Source of the DNA: Kocuria palustris
Lineage (GTDB): Bacteria > Actinomycetota > Actinomycetes > Actinomycetales > Micrococcaceae
Assembly (NCBI RefSeq): GCF_016907795.1
Contig: NZ_JAFBCR010000001.1
Span: forward strand, 682,001 to 746,000
DNA: 64,000 nt
Direction of reading: 5' to 3'
The notes under the pieces were generated by a model. That model saw nothing but the letters and a program-made list of their open reading frames with translations. It ran no database searches and was not told where the DNA came from. Numbering within the stretch: position 1 is the stretch's first letter; each line of letters begins with the position of its first letter. Positions 9,960 through 19,533 of this stretch are shown here, one piece after another. A program made the position numbers and the translations under genes.

Positions 9960-11087
9960 TCAGAAGGCGGCGTCCGCCGGGGCCTTCTCGGAGTCGCCGC
10001 CCAGCGGGGCATCGATGCCCGCGGTGGCGATCGCCTCCTGGTCGACCTCCTCGTTCGGGTCCTCGACGATGCCGAGCTTGACCAGCAGGCGCTGCTCGAT
10101 CTCCTCGGCCAGCTCCGGGTTGTCCTTGAGGAACCGGCGCGAGTTCTCCTTGCCCTGACCGAGCTGGTCGCCCTCGTACGTGTACCAGGCGCCGGACTTC
10201 TTGACGATGCCCTGCTCCACGCCCAGGTCGATCAGGCCGCCCTCGGTGGAGATGCCCTGGCCGTAGAGGATGTCGAACTCGGCCTGCTTGAACGGCGGGG
10301 CCATCTTGTTCTTGACGATCTTGGCGCGGGTGCGGTTACCCACGGGGTTCGCACCGTCCTTGAGGGTCTCGATGCGGCGCACGTCCACGCGCACGGAGGC
10401 GTAGAACTTCAGCGCCTTGCCGCCCGTGGTGGTCTCCGGCGAGCCGAACATGACGCCGATCTTCTCGCGCAGCTGGTTGATGAAGATCGCGGTGGTGTTC
10501 GAATTGGACAGGCGACCGGTGATCTTGCGCAGCGCCTGCGACATCAGGCGGGCCTGCAGGCCCACGTGCGAATCGCCCATCTCACCCTCGATCTCCGCCT
10601 TGGGCACCAGCGCCGCCACGGAGTCCACCACGACGATGTCGATCGAGCCGGAGCCGACCAGCATGTCCATGATCTCGAGCGCCTGCTCGCCGGTGTCCGG
10701 CTGGGAGACCAGGAGGTTGTCGATGTCCACGCCGAGCTTCTGGGCGTAGACCGGGTCCAGGGCGTGCTCGGCATCGATGAAGGCCGCGATGCCGCCGGCG
10801 CGCTGGACGCTGGCCACCGCGTGCAGGGCCACCGTGGTCTTGCCGGAGGACTCCGGGCCGTAGATCTCCACGACGCGTCCGCGCGGGAAGCCGCCGGTGC
10901 CGAGGGCCACGTCCAGGGCGATCGAGCCGGTGGGGATGACCTCCACCTTCTGCGCCGGGCGCTCGCCCAGCTTCATGACTGAGCCCTTGCCGTAGCTCTT
11001 GTCGATCTGGGCCAGGACGGTCTCGAGCGCCTGCTCGCGGTCCGAGCCGCCGGAGGCAGCCGAAGCTGCGGACTTCTTGGGAGCCAT
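9960..11087 (-). CDS. recA: recombinase RecA
   Basis: RecA forms ATP-dependent filaments on single-stranded DNA, drives homologous pairing and triggers LexA self-cleavage. The 375-residue protein has Walker [10 protein letters not shown] (about 77-84), the conserved [15 protein letters not shown]2-region segment, and an acidic C-terminal tail. Two ATGs occur in tandem. I take the second (11087), since the GAGGTGA Shine-Dalgarno is better spaced to it; the first is at 11090. There is no intein. Control by LexA is supported by the SOS box about 245 bp upstream. Confidence 0.98.
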   Translation of the reverse strand: MAPKKSAASAASGGSDREQALETVLAQIDKSYGKGSVMKLGERPAQKVEVIPTGSIALDVALGTGGFPRGRVVEIYGPESSGKTTVALHAVASVQRAGGIAAFIDAEHALDPVYAQKLGVDIDNLLVSQPDTGEQALEIMDMLVGSGSIDIVVVDSVAALVPKAEIEGEMGDSHVGLQARLMSQALRKITGRLSNSNTTAIFINQLREKIGVMFGSPETTTGGKALKFYASVRVDVRRIETLKDGANPVGNRTRAKIVKNKMAPPFKQAEFDILYGQGISTEGGLIDLGVEQGIVKKSGAWYTYEGDQLGQGKENSRRFLKDNPELAEEIEQRLLVKLGIVEDPNEEVDQEAIATAGIDAPLGGDSEKAPADAAF

Positions 11088-11321
11088 CATTCACCTCGCG
11101 TGGATCGTGGGGGCGGGTCCGCTCGATGAGGGGCCCGACGGTGCTGCTGCGCACCAACGTATGGACGGGGTCCGACAGCACAAGACGGACCGTGGGGGCT
11201 GCCGATCAGCCGCCCCGAAGGGGGCCTGCGACCAGCAGCTGTGGAGCCTGCGGGGCCCGCCGGCGCCACCTCAGCACACCGAGATGCGGCCGGAGGCGGC
11301 GACCCTGCGGGCGCAGGCCCC
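11088..11321 (-). other. recA 5' leader region without a gene
   Basis: About 230 bp lie between the predicted recA transcription start and its ATG. The stretch is GC-rich with several short inverted repeats and no open frame with homology-like content. No recognised riboswitch motif was seen. Confidence 0.5.
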
Positions 11322-11349
11322 ACGATAGCCGATTCGAACACCTCTTCGA
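11322..11349 (-). promoter_or_regulatory. LexA-type SOS box and -10 element of recA
   Basis: TCGAACACCTCTTCGA (11334-11349) matches the actinobacterial LexA operator TCGAAC-N4-GTTCGA with one mismatch. On the minus strand it is followed after 6 nt by TATCGT (11322-11327), a good -10 hexamer. The operator would overlap the -35/spacer. This predicts a recA leader of about 225 nt. Confidence 0.75.
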
Positions 11350-11385
11350 ATGCAGCGGACCTGCGCGTGTCGCGACGGGTCCGCT

Positions 11386-11607
11386 TCAGGAGCGCGGCTC
11401 CTGGTCCGGCCCCCACTGCCGGGACTCGGGGACCTGCTGCTCGCGGCACAGCGCGAACCAGACGAGCTTGGGATCCTCGCCGTCGGCCAGCGCCTGCTCG
11501 GCGGTTCGGTGGCCGAGCTCCCCCAGCACGGTGTCGCGCACCAGGATCCGGCCCTGCGCCTGTCCGAACTCGTGGACGACCATCTCGTTGAACCTGCTCA
11601 CGCGCAT
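11386..11607 (-). CDS. DUF3046 family protein
   Basis: A 73-residue protein that matches the pattern of DUF3046, a small family found almost only in Actinobacteria next to recA: a start like MRVSRFNEMVVHEFG, the core RDTVLGELGHRTAEQAL, and LVWFALCREQQVP near the end. Function is unknown. GAGGAG lies 11 nt before the ATG. It sits between clgR and recA, and the recA promoter/SOS box lies just beyond its stop. Confidence 0.9.
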   Translation of the reverse strand: MRVSRFNEMVVHEFGQAQGRILVRDTVLGELGHRTAEQALADGEDPKLVWFALCREQQVPESRQWGPDQEPRS

Positions 11608-11668
11608 GCGGGCGATCGCTCCTCTTCAGATCGGATCCGAGCCGGACAGCCGACGGGCCCGGCACGGC

Positions 11669-11704
11669 GCAGGGCCCGGCGCCGTTGTCGGCACCGGGCC
11701 CTGC
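11669..11704 (-). terminator. strong hairpin downstream of the ClgR-type regulator
   Basis: Two 16-nt arms (11669-11684 and 11689-11704) enclose a 4-nt loop. The single mismatch is C·A on the plus strand but a G·U pair in minus-strand RNA, which supports a function on the minus strand. It lies about 52 nt after the regulator's stop. Confidence 0.75.
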
Positions 11705-11755
11705 AGCTGGTCATGGGGCGGCGACCAGTCGGGTCGCCGCGGGAGGCGCTGGGCC

Positions 11756-12151
11756 TCAGGAGGCCTGGACGGTCCCCGCGAAGCTCGAGCCGAACTCCTC
11801 GTGCAGCTCCGCCGGCACCGTGTCCGGGGCGAAGTTGCCCTCGAGCTCGGCGATGCGATCGGCGACCTCGCGCAGCATGGCCGACACGGGGATGTCGAGT
11901 GCGGCGCAGATCGAGGCGAGCAGCTCGGAGGACGCCTCCTTCTGCCCGCGCTCCACCTCCGACAGGTAGCCGAGCGATACGCGTGCGGAGTGGGAGACCT
12001 CGCGCAGCGTGCGGCCCTGACGCTGGCGGACCGAACGCAGGACCTCACCGATCTCCTGACGCAGCACGACGGGCCGGGACTGCGCGGCCTCCGCCTCCTG
12101 CGTCGAAGTCTGGTCCATGTCCTTCCAGCGAATGATTCCGTTGACGGACAC
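11756..12151 (-). CDS. clgR: ClgR-type XRE-family transcriptional regulator
   Basis: The product (131 residues from the GTG at 12151) contains a helix-turn-helix block, [30 protein letters not shown], nearly identical to ClgR/PopR proteins. These activate clp protease and other stress genes in actinobacteria and are themselves Clp substrates. The C-terminal Ala-Ser ending fits such degradation signals. The start is uncertain: the GTG at 12151 has no good ribosome-binding site, and the ATG at 12118 has GGAAGG too close. GAGGAG lies upstream at a place that would suit a non-standard ATC codon. It sits between cinA and recA as in other Micrococcales. Confidence 0.88.
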   Translation of the reverse strand: MSVNGIIRWKDMDQTSTQEAEAAQSRPVVLRQEIGEVLRSVRQRQGRTLREVSHSARVSLGYLSEVERGQKEASSELLASICAALDIPVSAMLREVADRIAELEGNFAPDTVPAELHEEFGSSFAGTVQAS

Positions 12152-12324
12152 AGGGGTCTTGGTGGTGGTGATGATGTGGCTCCTCGGTCGTGCGGAGGAC
12201 GATGCCTCCGCGTTGTCCGAACCGGTCGGCGACCGGGCCCGGATGGCCCTCTCTGGGCCGTCGGTGGGTGCAACCGCCGACAGGACTCCATTGTTCCGTG
12301 CTCGACGGCCGTTCGGCTAGGAGT

Positions 12325-12891
12325 TCACTGGGAGGCGCCCAGGACCTCCACGAGCATCTCCAGGGCGGCCCGCACGCTCAGGCGGCGGATCTGCTCCCGA
12401 TCGCCCTCGAGCCGCAGCAGCCGGGAGCTGAGCCCGCGAGGACCGGCGGCACCGAGCCACACCGTCCCCACGGGCTGCCCGTCGTGCGGCTCCGGCCCGG
12501 CCACTCCGGTGGTGGACACGGCGACGTCGATGCCCAGCGCGGTCCGCGCGCCGGAAGCCATCGCCTCGGCCACCTCGGCGCTGACGGCCCCGGTGCGCTC
12601 GAGCAGCTCGGCCTCCACGCCCAGCACGCGCTGCTTGACCGCGTGCGAGTACGAGACCACCGAGCCCTCGAAGGCCGACGAGGCCCCGGGGACCGAGACG
12701 ATCGCGGCGGCAAGGGCGCCCCCGGTCAGCGATTCGGCGGTGCCCAGGCTCAGCCCGGCCTCGGCAGCCGCGTGCACCGCTCGGGCGGCGAAGGAGTCGA
12801 TGGCCTCCGTCGCGGCGCCGGCGTCGCCTCCCGCACCCGCGATCCCCGTGGCCGTCGTGGGGGCCGAGGAGCCGTCCATGGGCGCGCTCAT
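12325..12891 (-). CDS. CinA C-terminal domain protein, nicotinamide-nucleotide amidase (PncC)
   Basis: PncC deamidates nicotinamide mononucleotide to nicotinate mononucleotide in NAD salvage. The 188-residue protein has the family signature LGTAESLTGGALAAAIVSVPGASSAFEGSVVSY and the STTGVAGPEP...PVGTVWLG block. It is the stand-alone C-terminal domain; the N-terminal MocF-like domain of full-length CinA is absent, which is usual in actinobacteria. Its ATG overlaps the pgsA stop (TGATG), so the two genes are translationally coupled. Confidence 0.92.
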   Translation of the reverse strand: MSAPMDGSSAPTTATGIAGAGGDAGAATEAIDSFAARAVHAAAEAGLSLGTAESLTGGALAAAIVSVPGASSAFEGSVVSYSHAVKQRVLGVEAELLERTGAVSAEVAEAMASGARTALGIDVAVSTTGVAGPEPHDGQPVGTVWLGAAGPRGLSSRLLRLEGDREQIRRLSVRAALEMLVEVLGASQ

Positions 12892-13523
12892 CAGCTGTTG
12901 TCGACCGGCTTGCCCGCGGCCAGGGAATCGCGGCGCAGCTGGACCGCCTTGAGCACGTAGTCCGCTCCGGTGACCACGGTGACGATCGTGGCCAGGGCCA
13001 TGAAGAACCAGCCGAGCCACGGCCACCACTGCCCCACGACCGGCCCCAGCGGGAGCAGCAGGAGCAGCAGCGCGATGGTCTGCAGGACGGTCTTGAGCTT
13101 GCCGCCCTTCGAGGCGGCCATCACGCCGTAGCGGATCACGGCGAAGCGCATGACGGTGATGCCCCACTCGCGGACCAGGATCACGATCGTGACCCACCAC
13201 CACAGCTCGCCCATGGCCGACAGGACGATGAACGCGGCCCCCGTGAGCAGCTTGTCCGCGATCGGATCGGCGATCTTGCCGAACGAGGTGATCAGCCCGC
13301 GGGCGCGGGCGATGTCGCCGTCGAGCTTGTCGGTGAACATGGCCAGGCCGAACACGCCCACAGCCGCCCAGCGCCACCCCAGCGAGGCCTCGCCGAACGA
13401 GCCGCCCAGCACGGCGAACCACACGAAGAACGGGACCATGACGATCCGCAGCGTGGTCAGCGCATTGGGCAGGTTCCAGTTGGACGGAGCGGGGCGTCCG
13501 CCCTGATCGGCCGCTGCGGTCAT
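12891..13523 (-). CDS. pgsA: CDP-diacylglycerol--glycerol-3-phosphate 3-phosphatidyltransferase
   Basis: This integral membrane enzyme makes phosphatidylglycerol phosphate in the inner membrane. The 210-residue product has the CDP-alcohol phosphotransferase motif DGDIARARGLITSFGKIAD (DG-x2-AR-x8-G-x3-D) followed by PIADK, and about five to six hydrophobic segments. The start at 13523 has CAGGAG 6 nt upstream. It is downstream of ftsK with about 100 bp between, and is coupled to cinA. Confidence 0.93.
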   Translation of the reverse strand: MTAAADQGGRPAPSNWNLPNALTTLRIVMVPFFVWFAVLGGSFGEASLGWRWAAVGVFGLAMFTDKLDGDIARARGLITSFGKIADPIADKLLTGAAFIVLSAMGELWWWVTIVILVREWGITVMRFAVIRYGVMAASKGGKLKTVLQTIALLLLLLPLGPVVGQWWPWLGWFFMALATIVTVVTGADYVLKAVQLRRDSLAAGKPVDNS

Positions 13524-13626
13524 GAAGTGCTCCTGTCCTGCGGCGCGCGATGCGCCGCGTCGGTCTGCGTGCGATGAGGCCTCCGGCGCGTCGTCGTCGC
13601 AGACGGCACAGCGCCGGAGGCTAGGG

Positions 13627-16600
13627 TCAGCGGCCGGTGAGCTGCCAGGCGTCCTGGCTGGACTCCTCGTCCGCGTCGTCGTGGTACTCGGCGGCGGCCT
13701 CGACGTCCGAGTCGTCCAGGGCGTCGGCGCCGGAGGACGCGATCTCACCGGAGCCGCCGGTGCCCTGATGCGGATGCGCCGGGGCGGGCTCGGCCGCGGT
13801 GGGGGGCTCCTCGCCGCGGATGACGGCCAGGGTGGCGGCCAGGTCGTCCGGACCCACCAGGACGTCGCGGGCCTTGGAGCCCTCCGACGGGCCCACCACC
13901 CCGCGGGACTCCATCAGGTCCATGAGCCGTCCGGCCTTGGCGAAGCCCACGCGCAGCTTGCGCTGCAGCATGGAGGTCGAGCCGAACTGCGTGGTGACCA
14001 CGAGCTCGACCGCCTGCAGCAGGACGTCCAGATCGTCCCCGATGTCCTCGTCGATCTGCTTCTTGGGCTGCTCCTGGATGACGTCGTCGCGGTAGTGCGT
14101 CTGCATCTGCGACTTCACGTGCTCGACGACGTCGTGGATCTCGGACTCTGCGACCCACGCGCCCTGCACGCGCATGGGCTTGGAGGCGCCCATGGGCAGG
14201 AACAGGGCGTCGCCCTGTCCGATCAGCTTCTCCGCACCGGGCTGGTCCAGGACCACGCGGGAATCCGTGACCGAGGAGGTCGCGAACGCCATGCGCGAGG
14301 GCACGTTGGCCTTGATCAGGCCCGTGACCACATCCACCGACGGGCGCTGGGTGGCCAGCACCAGGTGGATGCCGGCCGCGCGCGCCAGCTGGGTGATGCG
14401 CACGATCGAGTCCTCGACATCGCGAGGGGCGACCATCATCAGGTCCGCGAGCTCGTCCACGATCACCAGCAGGTAGGGGTACGGGCGGATGACCCGCTTG
14501 GAGCCCGGCTCCGGCTGGACCTTGCCCGCGCGCACGCCCTTGTTGAAGTCGTCGATGTGCTTGTAGCCGTAGCGCGAGAGGTCGTCGTAGCGGGCATCCA
14601 TCTCCCGCACGACCCACTGCAGCGCCTCGGCGGCCTTCTTGGGGTTCGTGATGATCGGGGTGATCAGGTGCGGCACGCCCTCGTAGGCGGTCAGCTCCAC
14701 GCGCTTGGGGTCGACCATCACCAGGCGGACCTCATCCGGGGTGGCCCGCATGAGCAGCGAGACGATCATGGAGTTCACGAACGACGACTTGCCCGCGCCG
14801 GTGGCACCGGCCACGAGCATGTGCGGCATCTTGGCCAGGTTCGCCACGACGAAGCCGCCCTCGACGTCCTTGCCCACGCCCATGACCATGGGGTGATCGT
14901 TCTTGCGCGCGGCCTGCGAGCGCAGGACGTCGCCCAGGGCGACGGTCTCGCGGTCGGTGTTCGGGATCTCGATGCCGATGGCGGACTTGCCGGGGATCGG
15001 CGAGAGGATGCGCACGTCCGCCGAGGCGACCGCATAGGAGATGTTCTTGGACAGCGCCGTGACGCGCTCGACCTTGGTGCCGGCACCCAGCTCGATCTCG
15101 TAGCGGGTGACCGTGGGGCCTCGGGAGAACCCGGTGACCTCGGCGTCGACCTTGAACTGCTCCAGCACGCTGGTCAGCGCGGCCACGACGGCGTCGTTGG
15201 CCTCCGAGCGCTCCTTGGACGGCGGCCCCAGCACGAGCGAGGACGGGTCCGGCAGCGTGTAGGCGACATCGCCCTCGAGCTGCAGCTGCTCGGTGCGCGC
15301 CGGGATGGGCTCGACCGGAGTCTCCGCCCGGCGCATGACCGCTCGGCCCACGACGGGCTCGTGCTCGTCGACGCCCTGGTCGTCCACGAGCGCGGAGGAG
15401 CCGGAGCCGGCCGCGGTGTCCGAGGCGGAGGAGGCCGCCGCGCCGCCGGGCTCGAGTCCCTGCTCCGCCAGCAGCCTGCGCGCGGCCTGCTGATCGCGGG
15501 TGGGGCGCTTCTGCCCGGGACGCGGGCGCTCCTCCTGGGAAGCGGCAGCCGCGGCCGAGGAATCCTCCTGGGGGCTCGGCGCCTCTCCGGACTCGACGTC
15601 GTAGACGAAGCTCTCGCCCGTGTCCCGCGCCGCTGGGCGACGGCCCGAGCGGCGGGGCTGCTGCTCGGCCTCCTGCCCCTCGGGACCGTCCGGCAGCACG
15701 GCCGTCTCGAAGGCCTCGTCGCCGTGGTAGGAGTCCAGCTCGGCTCGGCGCTGCGCGTCCTGCTTCTCCTGCCGCTTGCGAGCTCGGCGGGCCGCACGGG
15801 ACTCGGGCTCGGCCTGGCGGTCATCGAGGTAGGAGCGGTCGTGCTCCTGCGCCGAGAGGTCGGTGCCCGCACGCCTGTGGGGCTCCGACTCCCCCACCAG
15901 AGTCCGCCAGGCTGCCCCCAGGCGCGGGCCGATCTGCGACAGCGGGGTCCCGGTGATGATCAGGACACAGATCGCCAGCAGCAGCGCGCAGACGATCGCG
16001 GCGCCCACGGGCGTGATGACCCCGCCCAGCGGGCCGGCCATCAGGTAGCCGATGGCTCCGCCGGCGGTGAGGCGGGCCTGGAAGGAATCCGCGACGCCCG
16101 GCGAGCCGCCCAGCACGTGGGCGATCCCGCTGGCCGTCAGCAGCGCCAGGCTCAGGCCCAGCGCGATCCGGTTGTTCGGCGGGGTGGGCACGGGACGGCG
16201 GAAGATCCGCAGGGCGAAGCCGCCCAGAGCCAGCGGCAGCACGAGAGCCGCCCAGCCGATCAGCCCGGCGACCACCACGTGGATGCCCGAGGCGGCGGCG
16301 CCCAGCACGGGCACGCCGGAGTCGTAGAGGCTCCACCACTCGACCACGGCGATCGCCGCGCCCAGGCACAGCAGCACCAGGGCTCCGCCGTCGCGACGGT
16401 CCTGGGGCTCCATATCGGTGCGCACGGTGCCGATGCGGCGCACGGCGCCGCCGACCAGGTGGGCGCACCACAGCCAGAGCCCGAGGAGGGCATCGAGGAT
16501 GCGCTCGCCGGCGCCGGGGCCTGCTGCGCGGGAGCTGGAGGACGTGGCGCGAGGGGACTTGGAGGATCCGCTCTTGGGCCTGGAGCCAGAGCCGCGCGAC

Positions 16601-16641
16601 GTCGAGGCGCCCTTGCGGGCGGGGGAAGTACGAGTCGCCAT
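13627..16641 (-). CDS. ftsK: DNA translocase FtsK
   Basis: FtsK pumps chromosome-dimer DNA through the closing septum. The 1004-residue protein has a basic Ser-rich N-terminus, four or so membrane segments (residues about 60-230), an acidic/Pro-rich linker, and a RecA-like motor. The motor has Walker [10 protein letters not shown] near residue 612, VDPKRVEL and a DELADLMM Walker B. The C-terminal gamma winged helix ([34 protein letters not shown]) reads KOPS. The start is the ATG at 16641. It has TACCCT 7 nt upstream and no clear Shine-Dalgarno, so it may be leaderless. Confidence 0.96.
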   Translation of the reverse strand: MATRTSPARKGASTSRGSGSRPKSGSSKSPRATSSSSRAAGPGAGERILDALLGLWLWCAHLVGGAVRRIGTVRTDMEPQDRRDGGALVLLCLGAAIAVVEWWSLYDSGVPVLGAAASGIHVVVAGLIGWAALVLPLALGGFALRIFRRPVPTPPNNRIALGLSLALLTASGIAHVLGGSPGVADSFQARLTAGGAIGYLMAGPLGGVITPVGAAIVCALLLAICVLIITGTPLSQIGPRLGAAWRTLVGESEPHRRAGTDLSAQEHDRSYLDDRQAEPESRAARRARKRQEKQDAQRRAELDSYHGDEAFETAVLPDGPEGQEAEQQPRRSGRRPAARDTGESFVYDVESGEAPSPQEDSSAAAAASQEERPRPGQKRPTRDQQAARRLLAEQGLEPGGAAASSASDTAAGSGSSALVDDQGVDEHEPVVGRAVMRRAETPVEPIPARTEQLQLEGDVAYTLPDPSSLVLGPPSKERSEANDAVVAALTSVLEQFKVDAEVTGFSRGPTVTRYEIELGAGTKVERVTALSKNISYAVASADVRILSPIPGKSAIGIEIPNTDRETVALGDVLRSQAARKNDHPMVMGVGKDVEGGFVVANLAKMPHMLVAGATGAGKSSFVNSMIVSLLMRATPDEVRLVMVDPKRVELTAYEGVPHLITPIITNPKKAAEALQWVVREMDARYDDLSRYGYKHIDDFNKGVRAGKVQPEPGSKRVIRPYPYLLVIVDELADLMMVAPRDVEDSIVRITQLARAAGIHLVLATQRPSVDVVTGLIKANVPSRMAFATSSVTDSRVVLDQPGAEKLIGQGDALFLPMGASKPMRVQGAWVAESEIHDVVEHVKSQMQTHYRDDVIQEQPKKQIDEDIGDDLDVLLQAVELVVTTQFGSTSMLQRKLRVGFAKAGRLMDLMESRGVVGPSEGSKARDVLVGPDDLAATLAVIRGEEPPTAAEPAPAHPHQGTGGSGEIASSGADALDDSDVEAAAEYHDDADEESSQDAWQLTGR

Positions 16642-16655
16642 GGCCCCCAGGGTAG
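16642..16655 (-). promoter_or_regulatory. candidate leaderless promoter of ftsK
   Basis: TACCCT followed by GGGGGCC and the ftsK ATG. It lies directly after the hairpin at 16661-16690, so any -35 contacts would fall inside the terminator stem of the upstream RNase J gene. Confidence 0.45.
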
Positions 16656-16660
16656 TCGAC

Positions 16661-16690
16661 GGCCCGCAGACGATGGCTCGTCTGCGGGCC
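16661..16690 (-). terminator. hairpin downstream of rnj
   Basis: Perfect 13-bp inverted repeat GGCCCGCAGACGA / TCGTCTGCGGGCC around a 4-nt loop, 45 nt after the RNase J stop. It has no U tract, as is common in high-GC actinobacteria. Confidence 0.75.
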
Positions 16691-16735
16691 GCGGTGTGGC
16701 CTGACCGCCCGGTGATCACGGGGCGGCGGCCGGGA

Positions 16736-18433
16736 TCAGCTCCGGTCCGCCTCCAGCACGACCGGGACGATCATGGGCTTGCGGCGCAGCTTGCGCCCCA
16801 CCCACGGGCCGATCGTGCGACGCACCGTCTGCTGCAGCTGGTGCGTGGTGTGCTCGCGCCTGTCCTTGAGGGCGTCCTCGATCGCGGCGGTGATCTTGGG
16901 CTTGATCTCGTCGAACACGCGATCGTTCTCGGCCACGCCGCGGGCGTGGACGTCCGGGCCGGTGACGACGGACTTGGACTTGCGGTCGATCACGACGACG
17001 ATCGAGACGAAGCCCTCCTCGCCGAGCACGATGCGGTCCTGGAGGTCGTCCTCGGTGATCATGCCGACCGACGAGCCGTCGACGTAGACGAACTTGATGT
17101 CGCGGCGACCGGCGATGCGCGCCCGGCCCTGCTTCATATCCACGCTGGTGCCGTTCTCGATCAGCAGCACGTTCTCCGGCGGCACTCCGGTGGCCTCGGC
17201 GAGCTCGCCGTTGGCCATGAGGTGGCGGACCTCGCCGTGCACCGGCATGACCTGCTCGGGCTCGACGATGTTGTAGCAGTACAGCAGCTCGCCTGCCGAG
17301 GCGTGCCCGGAGACGTGGACCTTGGCGTTGGACTTGTGCACCACATGAGCGCCCATGCGCATGAGGCTGTTGATGATGCGGAACACGGAGTTCTCGTTGC
17401 CCGGGATCAGCGACGAGGCGAGGATGACGGTGTCGCCCTCCTGCAGCTGCACCCGGTGATCACCGCGGGCCATGCGCGACAGCGCCGCCATGGGCTCGCC
17501 CTGGGAGCCGGTGCACATCACGACGATCTCGTCGTCGCGGTAGTTGTCGATCTTCTTCTGATCGACCAGCACGCCCTTGGGCACGTCCAGGTAGCCGAGC
17601 TCCTCGGCGATGCCCATGTTGCGCACCATGGACCGGCCCATCAGCACGACCTTGCGGTTGGCCGCGACGGCGGCGTCGAGCACCTGCTGCACGCGGTGGA
17701 CGTGCGAGGAGAACGACGCGACGACGACCTTCTGGGTCGACTTGGCGATGACGCCGGAGAGCACCGGCCCGATGTCCTTCTCGGTGGGCGTGAAGCCCGG
17801 GACCTCGGCGTTGGTCGAGTCGGTCAGGAACAGATCCACGCCCTCCTCGCCCAGGCGGGCGAAGTGGCGCAGGTCGGTGATGCGGCCGTCGAGAGGAAGC
17901 TGGTCCATCTTGAAGTCGCCCGTGTGCAGCACCGTGCCGCCCTTGGTCCGCATGAAAACGGCCAGGGCGTCCGGGATGGAGTGGTTCACGGCGACGAACT
18001 CGCACTCGAACTCGCCCAGCTTCTCCACCTGGCCCTCGCGGACGGTGAGCATGAACGGCTTGATGCGGTGCTCCTGCAGCTTGGCCTCGACCAGGGCCAG
18101 GGTCAGCTGCGAGCCGAGCAGAGGGATGTCCGGGCGGCGCTTGAGCAGGTACGGGATCGCGCCGATGTGGTCCTCGTGGCCGTGCGTGAGCACGACCGCG
18201 ACGACGTCGTCCAGGCGGTCCTCGATCTGGGAGATGTCCGGCAGGATCAGATCCACGCCGGGCTGGTGCTCCTCGGGGAAGAGCACGCCGCAGTCGACGA
18301 TCAGCAGCTGGCCGTTGATCTCGAACACGGTCATGTTGCGTCCGACCTCGCCCAGGCCGCCCAGCGGGGTGACTCGCAGGGTGTCCTTGGACAGGGACGG
18401 CGGTGCCTTCAGGTCTTCGATCCAGTGGACCAT
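16736..18433 (-). CDS. rnj: ribonuclease J
   Basis: RNase J is a metallo-beta-lactamase-fold endonuclease and 5'-exonuclease that matures rRNA and degrades mRNA. The 565-residue protein has the zinc motif [11 protein letters not shown] (about residues 82-90), a beta-CASP domain, and the C-terminal region with SGHAS and PVHGE. The ATG at 18433 is preceded by AAAGGGG at 4-5 nt. It sits between dapA and ftsK as in most actinobacteria, with its own terminator. Confidence 0.96.
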   Translation of the reverse strand: MVHWIEDLKAPPSLSKDTLRVTPLGGLGEVGRNMTVFEINGQLLIVDCGVLFPEEHQPGVDLILPDISQIEDRLDDVVAVVLTHGHEDHIGAIPYLLKRRPDIPLLGSQLTLALVEAKLQEHRIKPFMLTVREGQVEKLGEFECEFVAVNHSIPDALAVFMRTKGGTVLHTGDFKMDQLPLDGRITDLRHFARLGEEGVDLFLTDSTNAEVPGFTPTEKDIGPVLSGVIAKSTQKVVVASFSSHVHRVQQVLDAAVAANRKVVLMGRSMVRNMGIAEELGYLDVPKGVLVDQKKIDNYRDDEIVVMCTGSQGEPMAALSRMARGDHRVQLQEGDTVILASSLIPGNENSVFRIINSLMRMGAHVVHKSNAKVHVSGHASAGELLYCYNIVEPEQVMPVHGEVRHLMANGELAEATGVPPENVLLIENGTSVDMKQGRARIAGRRDIKFVYVDGSSVGMITEDDLQDRIVLGEEGFVSIVVVIDRKSKSVVTGPDVHARGVAENDRVFDEIKPKITAAIEDALKDRREHTTHQLQQTVRRTIGPWVGRKLRRKPMIVPVVLEADRS

Positions 18434-18504
18434 GTGACCCCTTTCATGTGCGGTTGTCAGCGCGATCTCGCGCTGCTGGTCATTCAGTTCTTCATGTCAT
18501 GGGT

Positions 18505-18545
18505 CCGCGCTCCGCCGCCCGAGGACGGGGCGGTGCGGAGCGCGG
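18505..18545 (-). terminator. hairpin downstream of dapA
   Basis: Arms CCGCGCTCCGC / GCGGAGCGCGG (11 bp) enclose a second CGCCC...GGGCG stem. It begins about 52 nt past the dapA stop and separates dapA from rnj. Confidence 0.7.
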
Positions 18546-18597
18546 TTCGCCGACAGGCTGCGCCGTCGACTCGCTGCAGCGCAGCGGCAGGCACGGC

Positions 18598-19512
18598 TCA
18601 GGCGCCGATCGTGTCCTGGACGACGCTGCCCTCCAGGTCCGCGCGCATGGCGGCGAGCTCGTCCTGGGTGGCCTCCACGTACGGCAGGCGCACGGTGTGC
18701 CCGGGCAGCACGCCCTGCCAGTGCAGGATCTGCTTGGCGGCCACGGCGCCGGGCACATGGGTCATGGTCGCGCGGACCACGGGCTCCAGCTCGTAGGCCA
18801 GGCCGCGGGCCGTGGCCAGGTCATCGCTGCGCATGGCATCGATCATCCGGCGGAAGCGCGGGGTGTCCACGTGCGAGGTCACGCCGACCAGTCCCACGGC
18901 GCCGATGGCCATCCACGGGACGGTCAGGCCGTCGTCGCCGGAGTAGAACAGCAGATCGGACTCGGCCATGACGCGCGTGGCCTCCGTCAGATCCGCCTTG
19001 GCGTCCTTGACCGCGGCGATTCTGGGGTGCTTGCCCAGCCGGATCAGCGTGTCCGCCGACAGCGGGATGCCCGTGCGGCCGGGGATGTCGTAGAGCATTA
19101 TCGGCAGCTCGACGGAGTCGGCGACCTTCTCGAAGTGCGCGACGACGCCGGCCTGCGTGGGCTTGTTGTAGTACGGGGTGACGATCAGCAGCCCGTCCAT
19201 GCCGGCCTTCTGGGCCTGCTCGGACAGGTGCATGGTGTGCGCGGTGTCGTTGGACCCCGCACCGGCCACCAGGGCGGCCCGATCGCCGACGGCCTCGCGC
19301 ACGGCGCGGAAGACCGCCTCGTGCTCGTCGTCCGTCATGGTCGAGTACTCCCCGGTGGTGCCGCCGACCACCAGGCCGTCGCAGCCCTGGTCCACCAGGC
19401 GCTGCGCGAGCGCCGCGGTGGAGTCCAGATCCACGGAACCATCGGCGCGGAACGGAGTCACCATGGCGGTGAGCAGGGTTCCGAACAGGGGCTTGTCGTG
19501 GTGCGCAGTCAT
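18598..19512 (-). CDS. dapA: 4-hydroxy-tetrahydrodipicolinate synthase
   Basis: DapA condenses pyruvate with aspartate semialdehyde, the first committed step to diaminopimelate and lysine. The 304-residue TIM-barrel protein has GTTGE (51-55), the catalytic Tyr of YDIPGRTG (about 141) and a Schiff-base lysine at about 169 (AAVKDAKADL). The usual GTTGESPTL is GTTGEYSTM here, a mild variation next to the pyruvate pocket. TAGGGT lies 6 nt before the ATG and there is no Shine-Dalgarno, so dapA may have its own leaderless promoter despite following dapB. Confidence 0.95.
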   Translation of the reverse strand: MTAHHDKPLFGTLLTAMVTPFRADGSVDLDSTAALAQRLVDQGCDGLVVGGTTGEYSTMTDDEHEAVFRAVREAVGDRAALVAGAGSNDTAHTMHLSEQAQKAGMDGLLIVTPYYNKPTQAGVVAHFEKVADSVELPIMLYDIPGRTGIPLSADTLIRLGKHPRIAAVKDAKADLTEATRVMAESDLLFYSGDDGLTVPWMAIGAVGLVGVTSHVDTPRFRRMIDAMRSDDLATARGLAYELEPVVRATMTHVPGAVAAKQILHWQGVLPGHTVRLPYVEATQDELAAMRADLEGSVVQDTIGA

Positions 19513-19524
19513 GCGACCACCCTA
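19513..19524 (-). promoter_or_regulatory. candidate leaderless promoter of dapA
   Basis: TAGGGT then GGTCGC then the dapA ATG: a 6-nt gap between the -10 box and the start codon, within the 21-bp gap after the preceding membrane-protein gene. Confidence 0.45.
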
Positions 19525-19533
19525 CCGCCTCCG

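Noticed and set aside
13522-16704. A 1060-codon open frame on the plus strand
   Set aside because: It is the antisense of ftsK. High GC suppresses stop codons; the translation is Gly/Arg/His-rich with no fold-like pattern.
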